Source: Herpetosiphon llansteffanensis (lineage in GTDB: Bacteria; Chloroflexota; Chloroflexia; Chloroflexales; Herpetosiphonaceae). Taken from it: DNA of 39,869 bases. The notes beneath the pieces are model-generated. The model was not told where the DNA came from. It saw only the letters and a list, made by a program, of their open reading frames with translations, and searched no databases. The position numbers and the translations under genes were made by a program. The stretch is from positions 1-39,869 of the forward strand of contig NZ_PUBZ01000112.1 of the NCBI RefSeq assembly GCF_003205875.1, in the 5' to 3' direction. Below are positions 33,548 to 39,869 of this stretch, in pieces (the first letter of the stretch is position 1; every line of letters starts with the position of its first letter).

Positions 33548-34542
33548 ATGACTTCCTATCGGTTGTTTGTTGGCCTTGATATCGCTGCGGCCACGTTTAC
33601 CGTCTCATGGATGACCGCCCATGGTCGCCCCTGCCAGGCGCTGACCATCGCGCAAAGCACGGATGGCTGGATGGACGTGATCAAACGACTGCTCGTCCTT
33701 GAATCTGATCCATCTCAGATTTTCGTGGTGATGGAAGCCACGGGATCGTATTGGGTTGGGGTGGCCACCACACTCGCTGCCAAAGGGATTATTGTCAGTG
33801 TGATCAATCCAACGCAAGCCCATCATTTTCCAAAGCCATGCTCAAACATGCCAAAACGGATGCGATCGATGCGCAAACCTTGACCCGATTGGCCGCAACC
33901 TTAACTCCCCTCCCGTGGACTCCCCCACCAGCGATCTACCACGAGATTCAGCAACGGTTAGCTCATCGCGACACGTTGGTGGATGTGCGGCAGCAGGTGC
34001 GCAACCAGCTGCATGCCTTGCTGCAACTCCCCATGGTGAGTGCATCAGTCAAGGCCCAGTTCGAAGCCCTTGATGCGACCGTATCTGCGCAGATTGCGAC
34101 GCTTGAGCTGGAACTCGGTCAAGTCCTGATGCACGATGCGGCGTGGCAGGCAACGGCTGAGCACCTCCGCAGTATTCCAGGGATTGGGCTGTTGACCGCA
34201 TGTTGGTTACTGGTCACGACGCTGAATTTTAGTGCGTGTGCATCAGCAACGGCAGCCAGCGCCTATGCAGGCTTAGCTCCTTATCAGCAACAATCCGGCA
34301 CAAGTCTTCAGAAGAAGGCGCGTCTGCGTCATACCGGCAACCAGCGGTTGCGTACCGCCTTGTATATGGCAACCCTCTCGGCCTGCCGGCTCAATCCGGC
34401 GGTCAAGCAGCTGTACGATCGCTTGCGCGCCGCTGGCAAGCCCATGAAGGTCGCCCGCTGCGCCGCCGCGCGCAAATTAGTGCACATCGCCTGGGCGGTC
34501 GCAACGAAACCACAGCGGTTCGACCCGGCCTACAGCGGGTAA
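33548..34542 (+). pseudogene. IS110-family transposase, frameshifted
   Basis: ATG 33548 (GGAG 9 nt upstream) opens MTSYRLFVGLDIAAATFTVS with the first catalytic aspartate (GLD) and later VVMEATGSYW with the glutamate. After VINPTQAHHF the frame is lost at a TTTT run (33826-33829). In the next frame the protein goes on as SKAMLKHAKTDAIDAQTLTR, supplying the remaining DEDD aspartates, and ends with the Transposase_20 region (LRSIPGIGLLTACWLL, LAPYQQQSGTS, RHTGNQRLRTALYMA) containing the catalytic serine. One extra T in the run would restore a single reading frame of about 332 codons, the normal IS110 length. The copy is therefore probably inactivated by a one-base deletion; a sequencing error or slippage cannot be excluded. 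Confidence 0.88.
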
Positions 34543-34601
34543 CAGCAGCGGAGAACCACACGGATGACGCCGCCCCAGCAGTGCTGTGGGCGTGATCGTC
34601 G

Positions 34602-34630
34602 TTGACAGGTTTAGGGCTTGGTGATAGGAT
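34602..34630 (+). promoter_or_regulatory. Promoter of the ATP-grasp gene
   Basis: Consensus TTGACA (34602-34607), 17 bp, TAGGAT (34625-34630). It lies just downstream of the IS110 gene, and the transcript would begin at about 34637, running into the hairpin at 34659. Confidence 0.6.
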
Positions 34631-34658
34631 AAATCAACCTTCTCCTCGCTCTTTTCGC

Positions 34659-34697
34659 CCACCAGCGGCCCCACTTCATGCGGGCCGCTGGTGGTTT
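34659..34697 (+). terminator. Attenuator-like hairpin before the ATP-grasp gene
   Basis: Perfect 13-bp stem CCACCAGCGGCCC / GGGCCGCTGGTGG with a 10-nt loop, followed by TTT. It sits between the promoter at 34602 and the start codon at 34746. A smaller palindrome GGTCTGG-acaca-CCAGACC (34702-34720) follows. The T run is short, so termination may be weak or conditional. Confidence 0.55.
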
Positions 34698-34745
34698 CCA
34701 CGGTCTGGACACACCAGACCATTGATGCTGCATAAGGAGAGCCCC

Positions 34746-35564
34746 GTGAGGCCAACCCTGCTCTACATAACCAATCTCAGCTATCAAGCCAAAGGCCGTG
34801 TCTACTACGAAGAAGACCTTTTCATTACGGCCCAGTTGCGCGATGCTTTTCAGATCGCGCTCTGCCACCCGCAGGACACCGCAGCTTTTGAAGCGGCCGC
34901 CGATGTGATTGTCTTTCGGAACACCGGTCCCGTGCTGGAATACCGTGAGGCGTATCTGGCCTTTCGCCAACGGCTCGCCGGTAGCGGCGCGAAAGTCTTC
35001 AATGATCTTAACGGCAAGGCCGATATGCGCGGTAAGCAGTACCTCGTCGATCTCACTAGGGCCGGGCTTCCGGTGATCCCCAGCGTTGATTGCCGGGACG
35101 ACCTCGACCGGCTGCCGGCGGCGGTGACGTATGTCGTCAAGGACAAAGATGGCGCGGATTCGATCGGCATGGCCTTCGTCAGCCCCGCCGAATTGGTGCA
35201 GGTGGCCTTCGATAACACGCTGGCCCAGCCAAAAATTGACTTTCAGTATGAAGTCTCGTTCTATTTCATCAATCAAGCGTTCCAGTACGCGGCCTACGCC
35301 CCCGACCCGGCGCAGCGCTGGCGCATGGTGACCTACCCGGCGACCCCGAGCGACATCGCCTGGGCGCGCCAGTTTATCGACTGGAACACGATCACTCACG
35401 GCATCCAGCGCGTGGACGCCTGCCGCACACAATCCGGTGAGCTGCTGTTGGTGGAGCTGGAAGACCTGAATCCTTATCTCTCGCTGCTCGATGTGACCGC
35501 CGACCTCCGTGATGCGTTTATCGCCAATCTCAAGGCAGCCCTAACGCGCCTGCTCACTGCGTAG
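34746..35564 (+). CDS. ATP-grasp-type ligase-like protein
   Basis: 272 residues from GTG 34746, chosen because AAGGAG lies 6 nt upstream; upstream in-frame ATGs (34725, 34602) have none and the latter lies in the promoter. The middle has TYVVKDKDGADSIGMAFV (lysine plus glycine-rich ATP contact) and the C-terminal part LLVELEDLNPYLSLL, where E-D-x-N is the metal-binding pattern of ATP-grasp enzymes. The N-terminal 90 residues form a Rossmann-like pre-ATP-grasp domain (DVIVFRNTGP). Enzymes of this group join a carboxylate to an amine through an acyl phosphate; the substrate is unknown. It precedes a 76-residue protein gene by 173 bp. This segment has a higher GC content than the flanking elements and may be foreign. 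Confidence 0.7.
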   Translation: MRPTLLYITNLSYQAKGRVYYEEDLFITAQLRDAFQIALCHPQDTAAFEAAADVIVFRNTGPVLEYREAYLAFRQRLAGSGAKVFNDLNGKADMRGKQYLVDLTRAGLPVIPSVDCRDDLDRLPAAVTYVVKDKDGADSIGMAFVSPAELVQVAFDNTLAQPKIDFQYEVSFYFINQAFQYAAYAPDPAQRWRMVTYPATPSDIAWARQFIDWNTITHGIQRVDACRTQSGELLLVELEDLNPYLSLLDVTADLRDAFIANLKAALTRLLTA

Positions 35565-35627
35565 GCTAGGGATTCTTCGTCGTGGCCCATGGAAACGGCC
35601 GTTTGACGGAATACCAGATCTTCTCTC

Positions 35628-35662
35628 CCACAAGCGACCCTCAGCGGGTCGTTTGTGGTTTT
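35628..35662 (+). terminator. Terminator-like hairpin before the second 76-residue gene
   Basis: CCACAA-G-CGACCC / GGGTCG-T-TTGTGG with a 5-nt loop (one G-T pair) followed by TTTT. It may end the ATP-grasp transcript and, like the hairpin at 32800, precedes the conserved leader frame by about 20 nt. Confidence 0.65.
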
Positions 35663-35680
35663 AGCAGCGATGTCCCCACG

Positions 35681-35734
35681 CATGGCAGAAATCATCTTCA
35701 TGTGGTTCTGGATAGAGCAATTACACAGGAGGTA
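35681..35734 (+). CDS. Candidate leader peptide MAEIIFMWFWIEQLHRR
   Basis: A 17-codon frame, ending in a TAA that sits inside the spacer between the AGGAGG ribosome binding site and ATG 35738. It corresponds to the leader frame at 32831 (MPEIALMWLS). Translation of this peptide would run over the ribosome binding site of the next gene, so coupling or occlusion is possible. Evidence is limited to two-site comparison. Confidence 0.35.
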
Positions 35735-35737
35735 ATC

Positions 35738-35968
35738 ATGCGGAAAGCAGACGCATTGGCCCAGATCGAAGGAATTATTGACGACTTGTCGAATGGGGAA
35801 CTTTTTCACGCCGTGAGCGAGGAAGGCTATTTGCTGCTGCGCGAAGCGCTGGAAGTCGTCCAACTCGCGTTGCAGGATCGGATATTTCCAACCGAGGCGA
35901 ACCAGAGAAGGCTCATGGAGATTATTAATCAGCAGTTGGCCAACCCACCCGATGAATTCCAGAATTGA
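35738..35968 (+). CDS. Small hypothetical protein, 76 residues (paralogue 2)
   Basis: ATG 35738 is preceded by AGGAGG with a 5-6-nt gap. The protein begins MRKADALAQIEGIIDDLSNG and has the same length as the protein at 32889, with about 47% identity without gaps. It is acidic and helical with no signal peptide. Both copies have a terminator-like hairpin and a conserved short open frame upstream, which suggests the whole unit (hairpin, leader, gene) was duplicated or acquired twice. Copy 2 lies after an ATP-grasp gene and before the interrupted CoiA/GIY-YIG gene. Function unknown. Confidence 0.75.
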   Translation: MRKADALAQIEGIIDDLSNGELFHAVSEEGYLLLREALEVVQLALQDRIFPTEANQRRLMEIINQQLANPPDEFQN

Positions 35969-36000
35969 GGATTGCACGCGCTATTGCATTATTCGTTGTA

Positions 36001-36082
36001 TTGACAGACCCCTTTTCGTGATACAGTTTGAGGACAACAAAATGACCCAAAAACGCACAAAAAACTGTATCACGAAAAGGGG
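36001..36082. promoter_or_regulatory. Promoter with perfect 21-bp inverted repeat upstream of the CoiA/GIY-YIG gene
   Basis: 36009-36029 (CCCCTTTTCGTGATACAG and three more T) and 36062-36082 are perfect reverse complements separated by 32 bp. TTGACA at 36001-36006 directly precedes the left arm. The right arm ends 6 bp before ATG 36089 and carries AAAAGGGG as possible ribosome binding site. It may be an operator dyad or an RNA stem hiding the start. Confidence 0.6.
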
Positions 36083-36088
36083 TAGGGT

Positions 36089-36850
36089 ATGTGGCTCAAT
36101 TATGGCGTATCGGATGAACGTGGTCTCGTCCACATCAGCGACACGCCGCGCGGGCGATCCGATCTGCACTGCCCCTATTGTCATACGATCCTGATTGCGA
36201 AGAAAGGCCACGTGCTCGCGCATCACTTTGCGCACGATGGCCCAACCTGTAACCCTGCAAACCGTACCACTGAGCTGCCCATTCTGCCCTTCTTTCACTC
36301 GTTTACCCTGCATTTGACCCCCAAACTCCTTGGCCAACTCCAAGCATTTAAGGATGGCCGACGCAGTGCTACCCACTGGCTACAACAAGAGCACTTGATT
36401 CGCTATAACGAGTTTACCCAGCGGCATGAGCTGACCAAGCTTGGCCAAATTCCCTTTGGCATGCTGTCCGTGAATCTCTTTAGCCAGGTCCATGATGCGC
36501 GTTTGGCCGATCGTCACGACCAGCTGGATTGGTGGCTGCACAAAGCATGGAAAGAGGGGAACCCCGTCGCGAGAGCGGATGCCGAGACAGATTTAATGCT
36601 CTATCGTGCTCAGTGGCAGCGAGTGTTACAGTGTGCCTTGTATGTCGTAGCGATTCAAACTGAAACCGATCAGTTCTATAAAGTTGGGATGACCAGCCGT
36701 CCAATCGAGGAGCGGATTTTGGAGATTCAGGCATCGCTCATGCCCCATATAGGCGCGGTGTCAATGCCAGCGGATATGCTCCCTTTTTGCCAAAATGATC
36801 AGTCCCCGGTTTGCGCATCCGTCTGTCCGCTGTTTGCTAGGATGCCGTGA
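36089..36850 (+). pseudogene. CoiA-like zinc domain plus GIY-YIG (T5orf172/MUG113) protein, 5' part, cut by IS21
   Basis: From ATG 36089 the first 60 residues contain CPYCHTILIAKKGHVLAHHF, then AHDGPTC, the zinc-finger pattern of CoiA-like proteins. At about 190-225 lies YVVAIQTETDQFYKVGMTSR followed by PIEERILEIQASLMP, the start of a GIY-YIG nuclease-like domain of the T5orf172/MUG113 type. Native sequence stops at 36758; the last 30 residues (to TGA 36850) are read from the IS end. The missing C-terminus is at 38910-39187. Removal of the IS and one copy of the GCGG duplication restores one frame of 315 residues. Proteins with this make-up are often found near competence or mobile genes; a DNA-binding or cutting role is inferred. 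Confidence 0.8.
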
Positions 36851-37637
36851 ATGGTTCCCGCAGCTCCTCCTTGGCATCTGCCCGCGGCTCGCCTGCCCGA
36901 TCAATCAAGCCTGCCCGCCGTTTTTCTTTCAGGCGATAGCTCTCACCCTTGATGTTTAAGGTCGTTGCGTGATGCAACAGCCGATCCAGAATCGCCGTGG
37001 CCAACACCGGATCGCCAAACACCTCGCCCCAATCCAGAAAGCTCTTGTTGCTCGTCACCACCAGGCTCGCCCGCTCATACCGTCGTACTACCAGCCGAAA
37101 GAATAAACTTGCTTCCTCCCGCGTCAGCGGCAAATAGCCAATCTCATCAATCACCAGCACCTTCGGATAGCTCAATTGTTGCAGCACCCGCTCGAGCCGA
37201 TTCTCATGTTTCGCCCGCACCAGCCGGGTCATCAGCGCTTCGAGACTCAGGAACATCGCCGAGTAGCCTGCCGTGACTGCCTTGACCGCCAAGCCCACGG
37301 CCAAGTGCGTTTTTCCCACGCCTGGCGGTCCCAAGATCACCACATTCTGCGTCCGTTCCACAAAGCTCAACCCCGCTAACTCGCGCACTTGGCGGCGATC
37401 AAGACTCGGCTGGAAGTCGAAGTCATACTGCTCCAAGGTCTTGACCCACGGCAATCGCGCCTGCCGCAGCCGGGTTTCAATCCCGCGATGGTCGCGGCCT
37501 TGCCATTCGGTCTGGAGCGCCATGGCAAGGAAACTTTTGTAGTCAAGATCGCGCTGAGCAGCCTGTTCACACACCGCGTCAAGTTGCGCTTCCAAATGAT
37601 CCAGTTTCAATTTCTCCAATAATGCGGTTAACTCCAT
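36837..37637 (-). CDS. istB: IstB-like ATP-binding transposition helper
   Basis: 266 residues, minus strand. Walker A is GPPGVGKT (residues 103-110), and Walker B follows as VLVIDEIGYL with the IS21-typical LTREEASLFF; sensor residues are in SLVVTSNKSF. It is the AAA+ partner that selects target DNA and activates IstA. Its start overlaps the istA stop by 10 nt, as is usual for IS21 operons. Length is standard for the family and no interruption was seen, so it is likely functional. Confidence 0.95.
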   Translation of the reverse strand: MELTALLEKLKLDHLEAQLDAVCEQAAQRDLDYKSFLAMALQTEWQGRDHRGIETRLRQARLPWVKTLEQYDFDFQPSLDRRQVRELAGLSFVERTQNVVILGPPGVGKTHLAVGLAVKAVTAGYSAMFLSLEALMTRLVRAKHENRLERVLQQLSYPKVLVIDEIGYLPLTREEASLFFRLVVRRYERASLVVTSNKSFLDWGEVFGDPVLATAILDRLLHHATTLNIKGESYRLKEKRRAGLIDRAGEPRADAKEELREPFTAS

Positions 37638-38812
37638 TGCGCCACCTCCTCATAGATCTGGAGCGGACGCTGTTCGACCTGTGGTATTTTTTTCCACAGC
37701 ACCCGGTGGTGGTCGGGGATGGTCGCCCATCCGGCACTCGCTGGTTGCAGCTGGTGGGTGGCAACAACCCCTGCATCGATCAGGATGCGGAGTGTCTCGT
37801 CCAGCCCAATCCAGACCGTCACCACCGTGCCAATTAGTTCTGCCGGAACGCTGTAGCGATTTCCGCGCACGTTGATGTATCCATCAAAGCTGACTTTCCG
37901 GGTTTCATGGTAGGCGGTGTCGTAGCGGGTCGCCGGGAGGGGATGCAAAGTTGGGGCTTCGCGGGCAAACCGCTCCGCAACCTGTTCGTGCAGCGTGCCG
38001 TGGATGCGTTGGTCGGCTTCGTCGCGGAGCCAATCCGTCAGTTGTTGATTCAGGTGTTCCCAACTCGTGAAGGTCTGGTAGCGCACAAAAAAATGCTGTT
38101 TGAGATAGCCCACCATGCGTTCGTCTTTGCCTTTGGTTTGCGGTCGATAGGGACGACAGGCCCGGGGGACAAAGCCATAGACCTCGGCGAGATCGGCAAA
38201 GCGGGGATTGAAGGTCACGCGCCCATCGCGGCGATGCGCCAACACGGCGGCTTTTTGGTTGTCAACCAGCACCTCCTGGGGCACACCGCCAAAATATTCG
38301 AGACTACGAATGAGCCCTTCATAGGTATGCTCGGCATCCTCGCTGGGCGCACACCAAGCGTGAAAGCGGCGGGAATAGCCCAGTTGATTGACGATGAAAT
38401 GGACGGTGGTTTTGGCTCCGGCAATGTCCGTTTGGATGGTTCCCCAATCGCTTTGGAGTTGCTGCCCAGGTTCGGTCTCAAAGCGCACGGTCGCCTGACT
38501 CGGACGCTGGGCGCGTTTGGGGGTGACATAGGCCCGCAGCAAGGATGCGCTGCCCGTATACCCAAGGGCGTAAATCTCGCGCAAGATGACGACCGTGTTC
38601 CAAATGTTTTGGGCCAACAACGTATCAATGGTGGTCTTGAACGGGTCGAGTTTACTCGGGCGCGGCGTGGGTGGCATGGGCGGGTCGGCGCGTTTGAGCA
38701 CCCGACTGACGGTCTTGGGATGGATGCCGAACTCGGCGGCGATGTCTTTGTGATAGACACCGCGACGAACCTGTGCTTTAATCATGAGTACGTCCTCCTG
38801 CGCCAGCATCAT
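37628..38812 (-). CDS. istA: IstA-like transposase of IS21 family
   Basis: 394 residues, minus strand. Two adjacent ATGs (38812 and 38809) follow AGGAGGT; the second has the better spacing (4 nt against 1), which would give 393 residues. An N-terminal helix-turn-helix (HKDIAAEFGIHPKTVSRVLK) is followed by the DDE integrase core: first D in QLQSDWGTIQTD, second D in EVLVDNQKAA, E in KGKDERMVGYLK. The C-terminal beta domain has YINVRGNRYSVPAELIG. It catalyses cut-out and insertion of the element together with IstB. The frame is intact. Confidence 0.95.
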   Translation of the reverse strand: MMLAQEDVLMIKAQVRRGVYHKDIAAEFGIHPKTVSRVLKRADPPMPPTPRPSKLDPFKTTIDTLLAQNIWNTVVILREIYALGYTGSASLLRAYVTPKRAQRPSQATVRFETEPGQQLQSDWGTIQTDIAGAKTTVHFIVNQLGYSRRFHAWCAPSEDAEHTYEGLIRSLEYFGGVPQEVLVDNQKAAVLAHRRDGRVTFNPRFADLAEVYGFVPRACRPYRPQTKGKDERMVGYLKQHFFVRYQTFTSWEHLNQQLTDWLRDEADQRIHGTLHEQVAERFAREAPTLHPLPATRYDTAYHETRKVSFDGYINVRGNRYSVPAELIGTVVTVWIGLDETLRILIDAGVVATHQLQPASAGWATIPDHHRVLWKKIPQVEQRPLQIYEEVAQWS

Positions 38813-38909
38813 GACCTCCTTTGTTGTGATTGGAAGTCATGTTAACTGGCAAATGGGGGACATTGCATTTTAGCATTCAGCGCTATTCTAGCATTGGCAC
38901 TGACAGCGG

Positions 38910-39187
38910 CCACAATCAAGCCTTTAGGGGTGTTTCCCCAACGCGGCCACGTGGAGCCATACGTGAAGTTTAAGTATGAAGGCCAGCGCCGCGCGATCGG
39001 CAATTTCACTGAATATTTCGATTTTGCTGACATTAAGGCTGTTCTGCGGGATCTCCGCCGGATGCCTGCGAAGGTCTTAACGAGCGTTGAAGAAACGATC
39101 CTCGCTGGCATGCCTTCACCGACCATGCAGGCGATGGTTCGGGCGCGGCTGGAGCAGGACATCGCTACGCAACGTGTAGCGCAATAG
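38910..39187 (+). pseudogene. 3' part of the interrupted CoiA/GIY-YIG gene
   Basis: Continues the frame that breaks off at 36758: after one GCGG copy the codons read ATIKPLGVFPQRGHVEPYVK, FKYEGQRRAIGNFTEYFDFA and on to TAG 39185. The segment HVEPYVKFKYEGQRRAIGNF has the position of the conserved helix and strand after the GIY-YIG start in the T5orf172/MUG113 family. It has no start of its own; the apparent start at 38894 is IS sequence. About 91 residues of the 315-residue intact protein come from here. Confidence 0.8.
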
Positions 39188-39189
39188 CC

Positions 39190-39453
39190 TATCACCGCGA
39201 ACAAACCAAGGCAGGCATGGAGGAGGCGCGGCAGGCGGGTATGCATGTTGGCCGACCGCGTGGCTCGTACCAGGCGAACGATGTGTTGCTGGCCAAGCCG
39301 AGTAGCCAAGCGATTATGCTATGTCTCAAGCAAGGCATGTCGCTGCGCGAGACGGCGGCAGCGGTTGGCGTGGCGGTCAATACCGTGCGCAAGGTGAAAG
39401 CGGGAATGGAGATGATTGACAGGGTTGATAGAATGGACACATCAACGGAATGA
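39190..39453 (+). pseudogene. C-terminal fragment of a serine recombinase (resolvase/invertase)
   Basis: The frame reads YHREQTKAGMEEARQAGMHV, GRPRGSYQ and then a helix-turn-helix LCLKQGMSLRETAAAVGVAV plus NTVRKVKAG. The EARQAG..VGRP linker followed by a Hin-type HTH is diagnostic of the resolvase C-terminus. The catalytic N-terminal domain is absent; the fragment begins directly after the stop of the interrupted gene. ATG 39217 could start a 78-residue peptide, but it has only a weak GGCAGG-like site. It is probably debris from an older element. Confidence 0.75.
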
Positions 39454-39465
39454 ACTACTCTTTAT

Positions 39466-39496
39466 TTGACATAATTTTTATGCAGCTCTTTATAAT
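39466..39496 (+). promoter_or_regulatory. CRISPR leader promoter
   Basis: TTGACA (39466-39471) and TATAAT (39491-39496) with 19 bp between them (or TTTATA 39489-39494 with 17 bp). The surrounding 60 bp are A+T-rich, unlike the flanks. Transcription would run through the array at 39572. Confidence 0.55.
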
Positions 39497-39571
39497 ACAA
39501 ATATGTGGTCAATTGGCAGGGTTGAATGTGGCTCAGGGAGTTGGCTCATTTGCAAAAGTGGACACAGAGGA

Positions 39572-39745
39572 CTTGGAAGTATCGCCCCGATTACCAGGGG
39601 TTTAAAACCCAACAATTGGGCCGTGGACATGGAGATAGTTTTTCTTGGAAGTATCGCCCCGATTACCAGGGGTTTAAAACTCACGGAGTAGGCGAGCTTG
39701 CTGCCGTCCGGCGAAAGTCTTGGAAGTATCGCCCCGATTACCAGG
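39572..39745 (+). CRISPR. Minimal CRISPR array: two full repeats, one degenerate terminal repeat, two spacers
   Basis: Repeats of 37 bp at 39572-39608 and 39644-39680 are identical. They begin CTTGGAAGTATCGCCCCGAT and end GGGGTTTAAAAC, with a CCCC/GGGG stem around an 8-nt loop. A third copy at 39719-39745 matches the first 27 bp and then diverges, as trailer-end repeats often do. The spacers are 35 bp (39609-39643) and 38 bp (39681-39718), unrelated to each other. An A+T-rich leader with promoter lies on the 5' side and a terminator about 70 bp past the last repeat. No cas gene is in the window; the array may be an outlier of a larger locus to the right or an orphan. The subtype cannot be set from the repeat by eye. 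Confidence 0.72.
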
Positions 39746-39813
39746 AGGGCTGGACGAATTCCTGAGAGGTTTTGACGGGATTTTTCGCTGATCCGCGCCG
39801 CCGCTGACCAATC

Positions 39814-39837
39814 ACCACGCTGGTGCGTGGTTTTTTT
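39814..39837 (+). terminator. Rho-independent terminator after the CRISPR array
   Basis: ACCACGC-tggt-GCGTGGT followed by seven T. It would end the array transcript about 70 bp past the last repeat. Confidence 0.8.
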
Positions 39838-39869
39838 GTGAGCAGACCCGCCTCACCGCCCGTTGTGCT

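Larger units (their letters stand above)
36759..38905. mobile_element. IS21-family insertion sequence, apparently complete
   Basis: 2147 bp with inverted ends: TGTCAATGCCA at 36759 and, on the other strand from 38905, TGTCAGTGCCA. Flanked by a 4-bp direct repeat GCGG (36755-36758 and 38906-38909). It carries istB and istA on the minus strand and splits a gene whose two halves rejoin exactly. Good termini, target duplication and intact genes suggest a recent insertion. Confidence 0.9.

Noticed and set aside
34611-35432. 273-residue minus-strand open frame opposite the ATP-grasp gene
   Set aside because: High GC content opens this frame by chance; the plus strand has promoter, ribosome binding site and ATP-grasp motifs.
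31197-36082. Integron-like cassette array next to the recombinase
   Set aside because: Hairpins before the small genes look at first like attC sites, but the core GTTRRRY/RYYYAAC boxes are missing, spacing is irregular and the stems end in T runs as in terminators. No integron-specific insertion was recognised in the recombinase.
37907-38845. 312-residue plus-strand open frame opposite istA
   Set aside because: IstA on the minus strand has the full DDE motif set and a strong ribosome binding site; the opposite frame has no family features.
39503-39765. Coding interpretation of the SWKYRPDYQ repeats
   Set aside because: The repeats can be translated, but the spacing of 72 and 75 bp with unrelated spacers, a non-coding leader and no ribosome binding site fits CRISPR better.
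1-39869. tRNA or rRNA genes
   Set aside because: No cloverleaf with CCA-type end or conserved rRNA segment was seen by eye on either strand; a tRNAscan run would be needed to exclude them fully.

Overview
The window looks like a chromosome segment of a filamentous Chloroflexota bacterium, most likely a Herpetosiphon-like organism. This is an inference from the very large YD-repeat secreted protein, the FG-GAP secreted proteins, base composition near 50% GC and gene style. No rRNA or other taxonomic marker is present and no database search was possible.

Layout. (1) 1-2687: the 5' end of a leftward gene, then a divergent membrane histidine kinase whose C-terminal extracytoplasmic part resembles a LecA/PA-IL sugar-binding domain. 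(2) 3110-14322: a surface/secretion cluster with a 2673-residue RHS/YD-repeat protein (DNRLRE, RHS core, LysM, AT-rich tip), an FG-GAP protein, a cohesin-like secreted protein and a decayed M23-like peptidase gene. (3) 14372-16415: debris and accessory genes, namely a broken transposase, a 340-bp element with 34-bp inverted ends, and a two-gene operon behind duplicated palindromic operators. (4) 16661-30941: a six-gene rightward operon read as sspB-sspC-sspD-sspF-sspG-sspH, a phosphorothioate (PT) DNA-modification and restriction defence system of the SspBCD-SspFGH type; the last three also match the DptF/DptG/DptH (DndFGH) description. The operon is tightly coupled (overlapping stops and starts at three junctions, gaps of 31 and 11 nt at the other two) and has one recognisable promoter. 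The cysteine desulfurase (SspA) is not in the window, so sulfur must come from elsewhere. (5) 31197-39869: a mobile, defence-rich tail. It holds a tyrosine recombinase with iterated GTGATTGATAA sites, a PIN-toxin remnant, two paralogous 76-residue proteins with conserved leader peptides and hairpins, a frameshifted IS110 element, an ATP-grasp gene behind a probable attenuator, a CoiA/GIY-YIG gene split by an intact IS21-family element with a 4-bp target duplication, a serine-recombinase tail and a minimal CRISPR array with leader promoter and terminator.

How the pieces fit. SspB (nickase), SspC (ATPase) and SspD (ATP-pyrophosphatase/sulfur transfer) would mark host DNA by single-strand phosphorothioation. 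SspF, SspG and SspH would attack unmarked DNA. SspH combines an FtsK-type motor with a PD-(D/E)xK-like motif noticed here. Recombinase, IS elements and toxin remnants around the operon plus a CRISPR mini-array fit a defence island. The most noteworthy observations are the complete ssp cassette, the SspH nuclease-like motif, the kinase-lectin fusion, the conserved leader peptide upstream of the duplicated 76-residue genes, the exactly reconstructable gene interrupted by IS21, and the orphan-looking CRISPR array.
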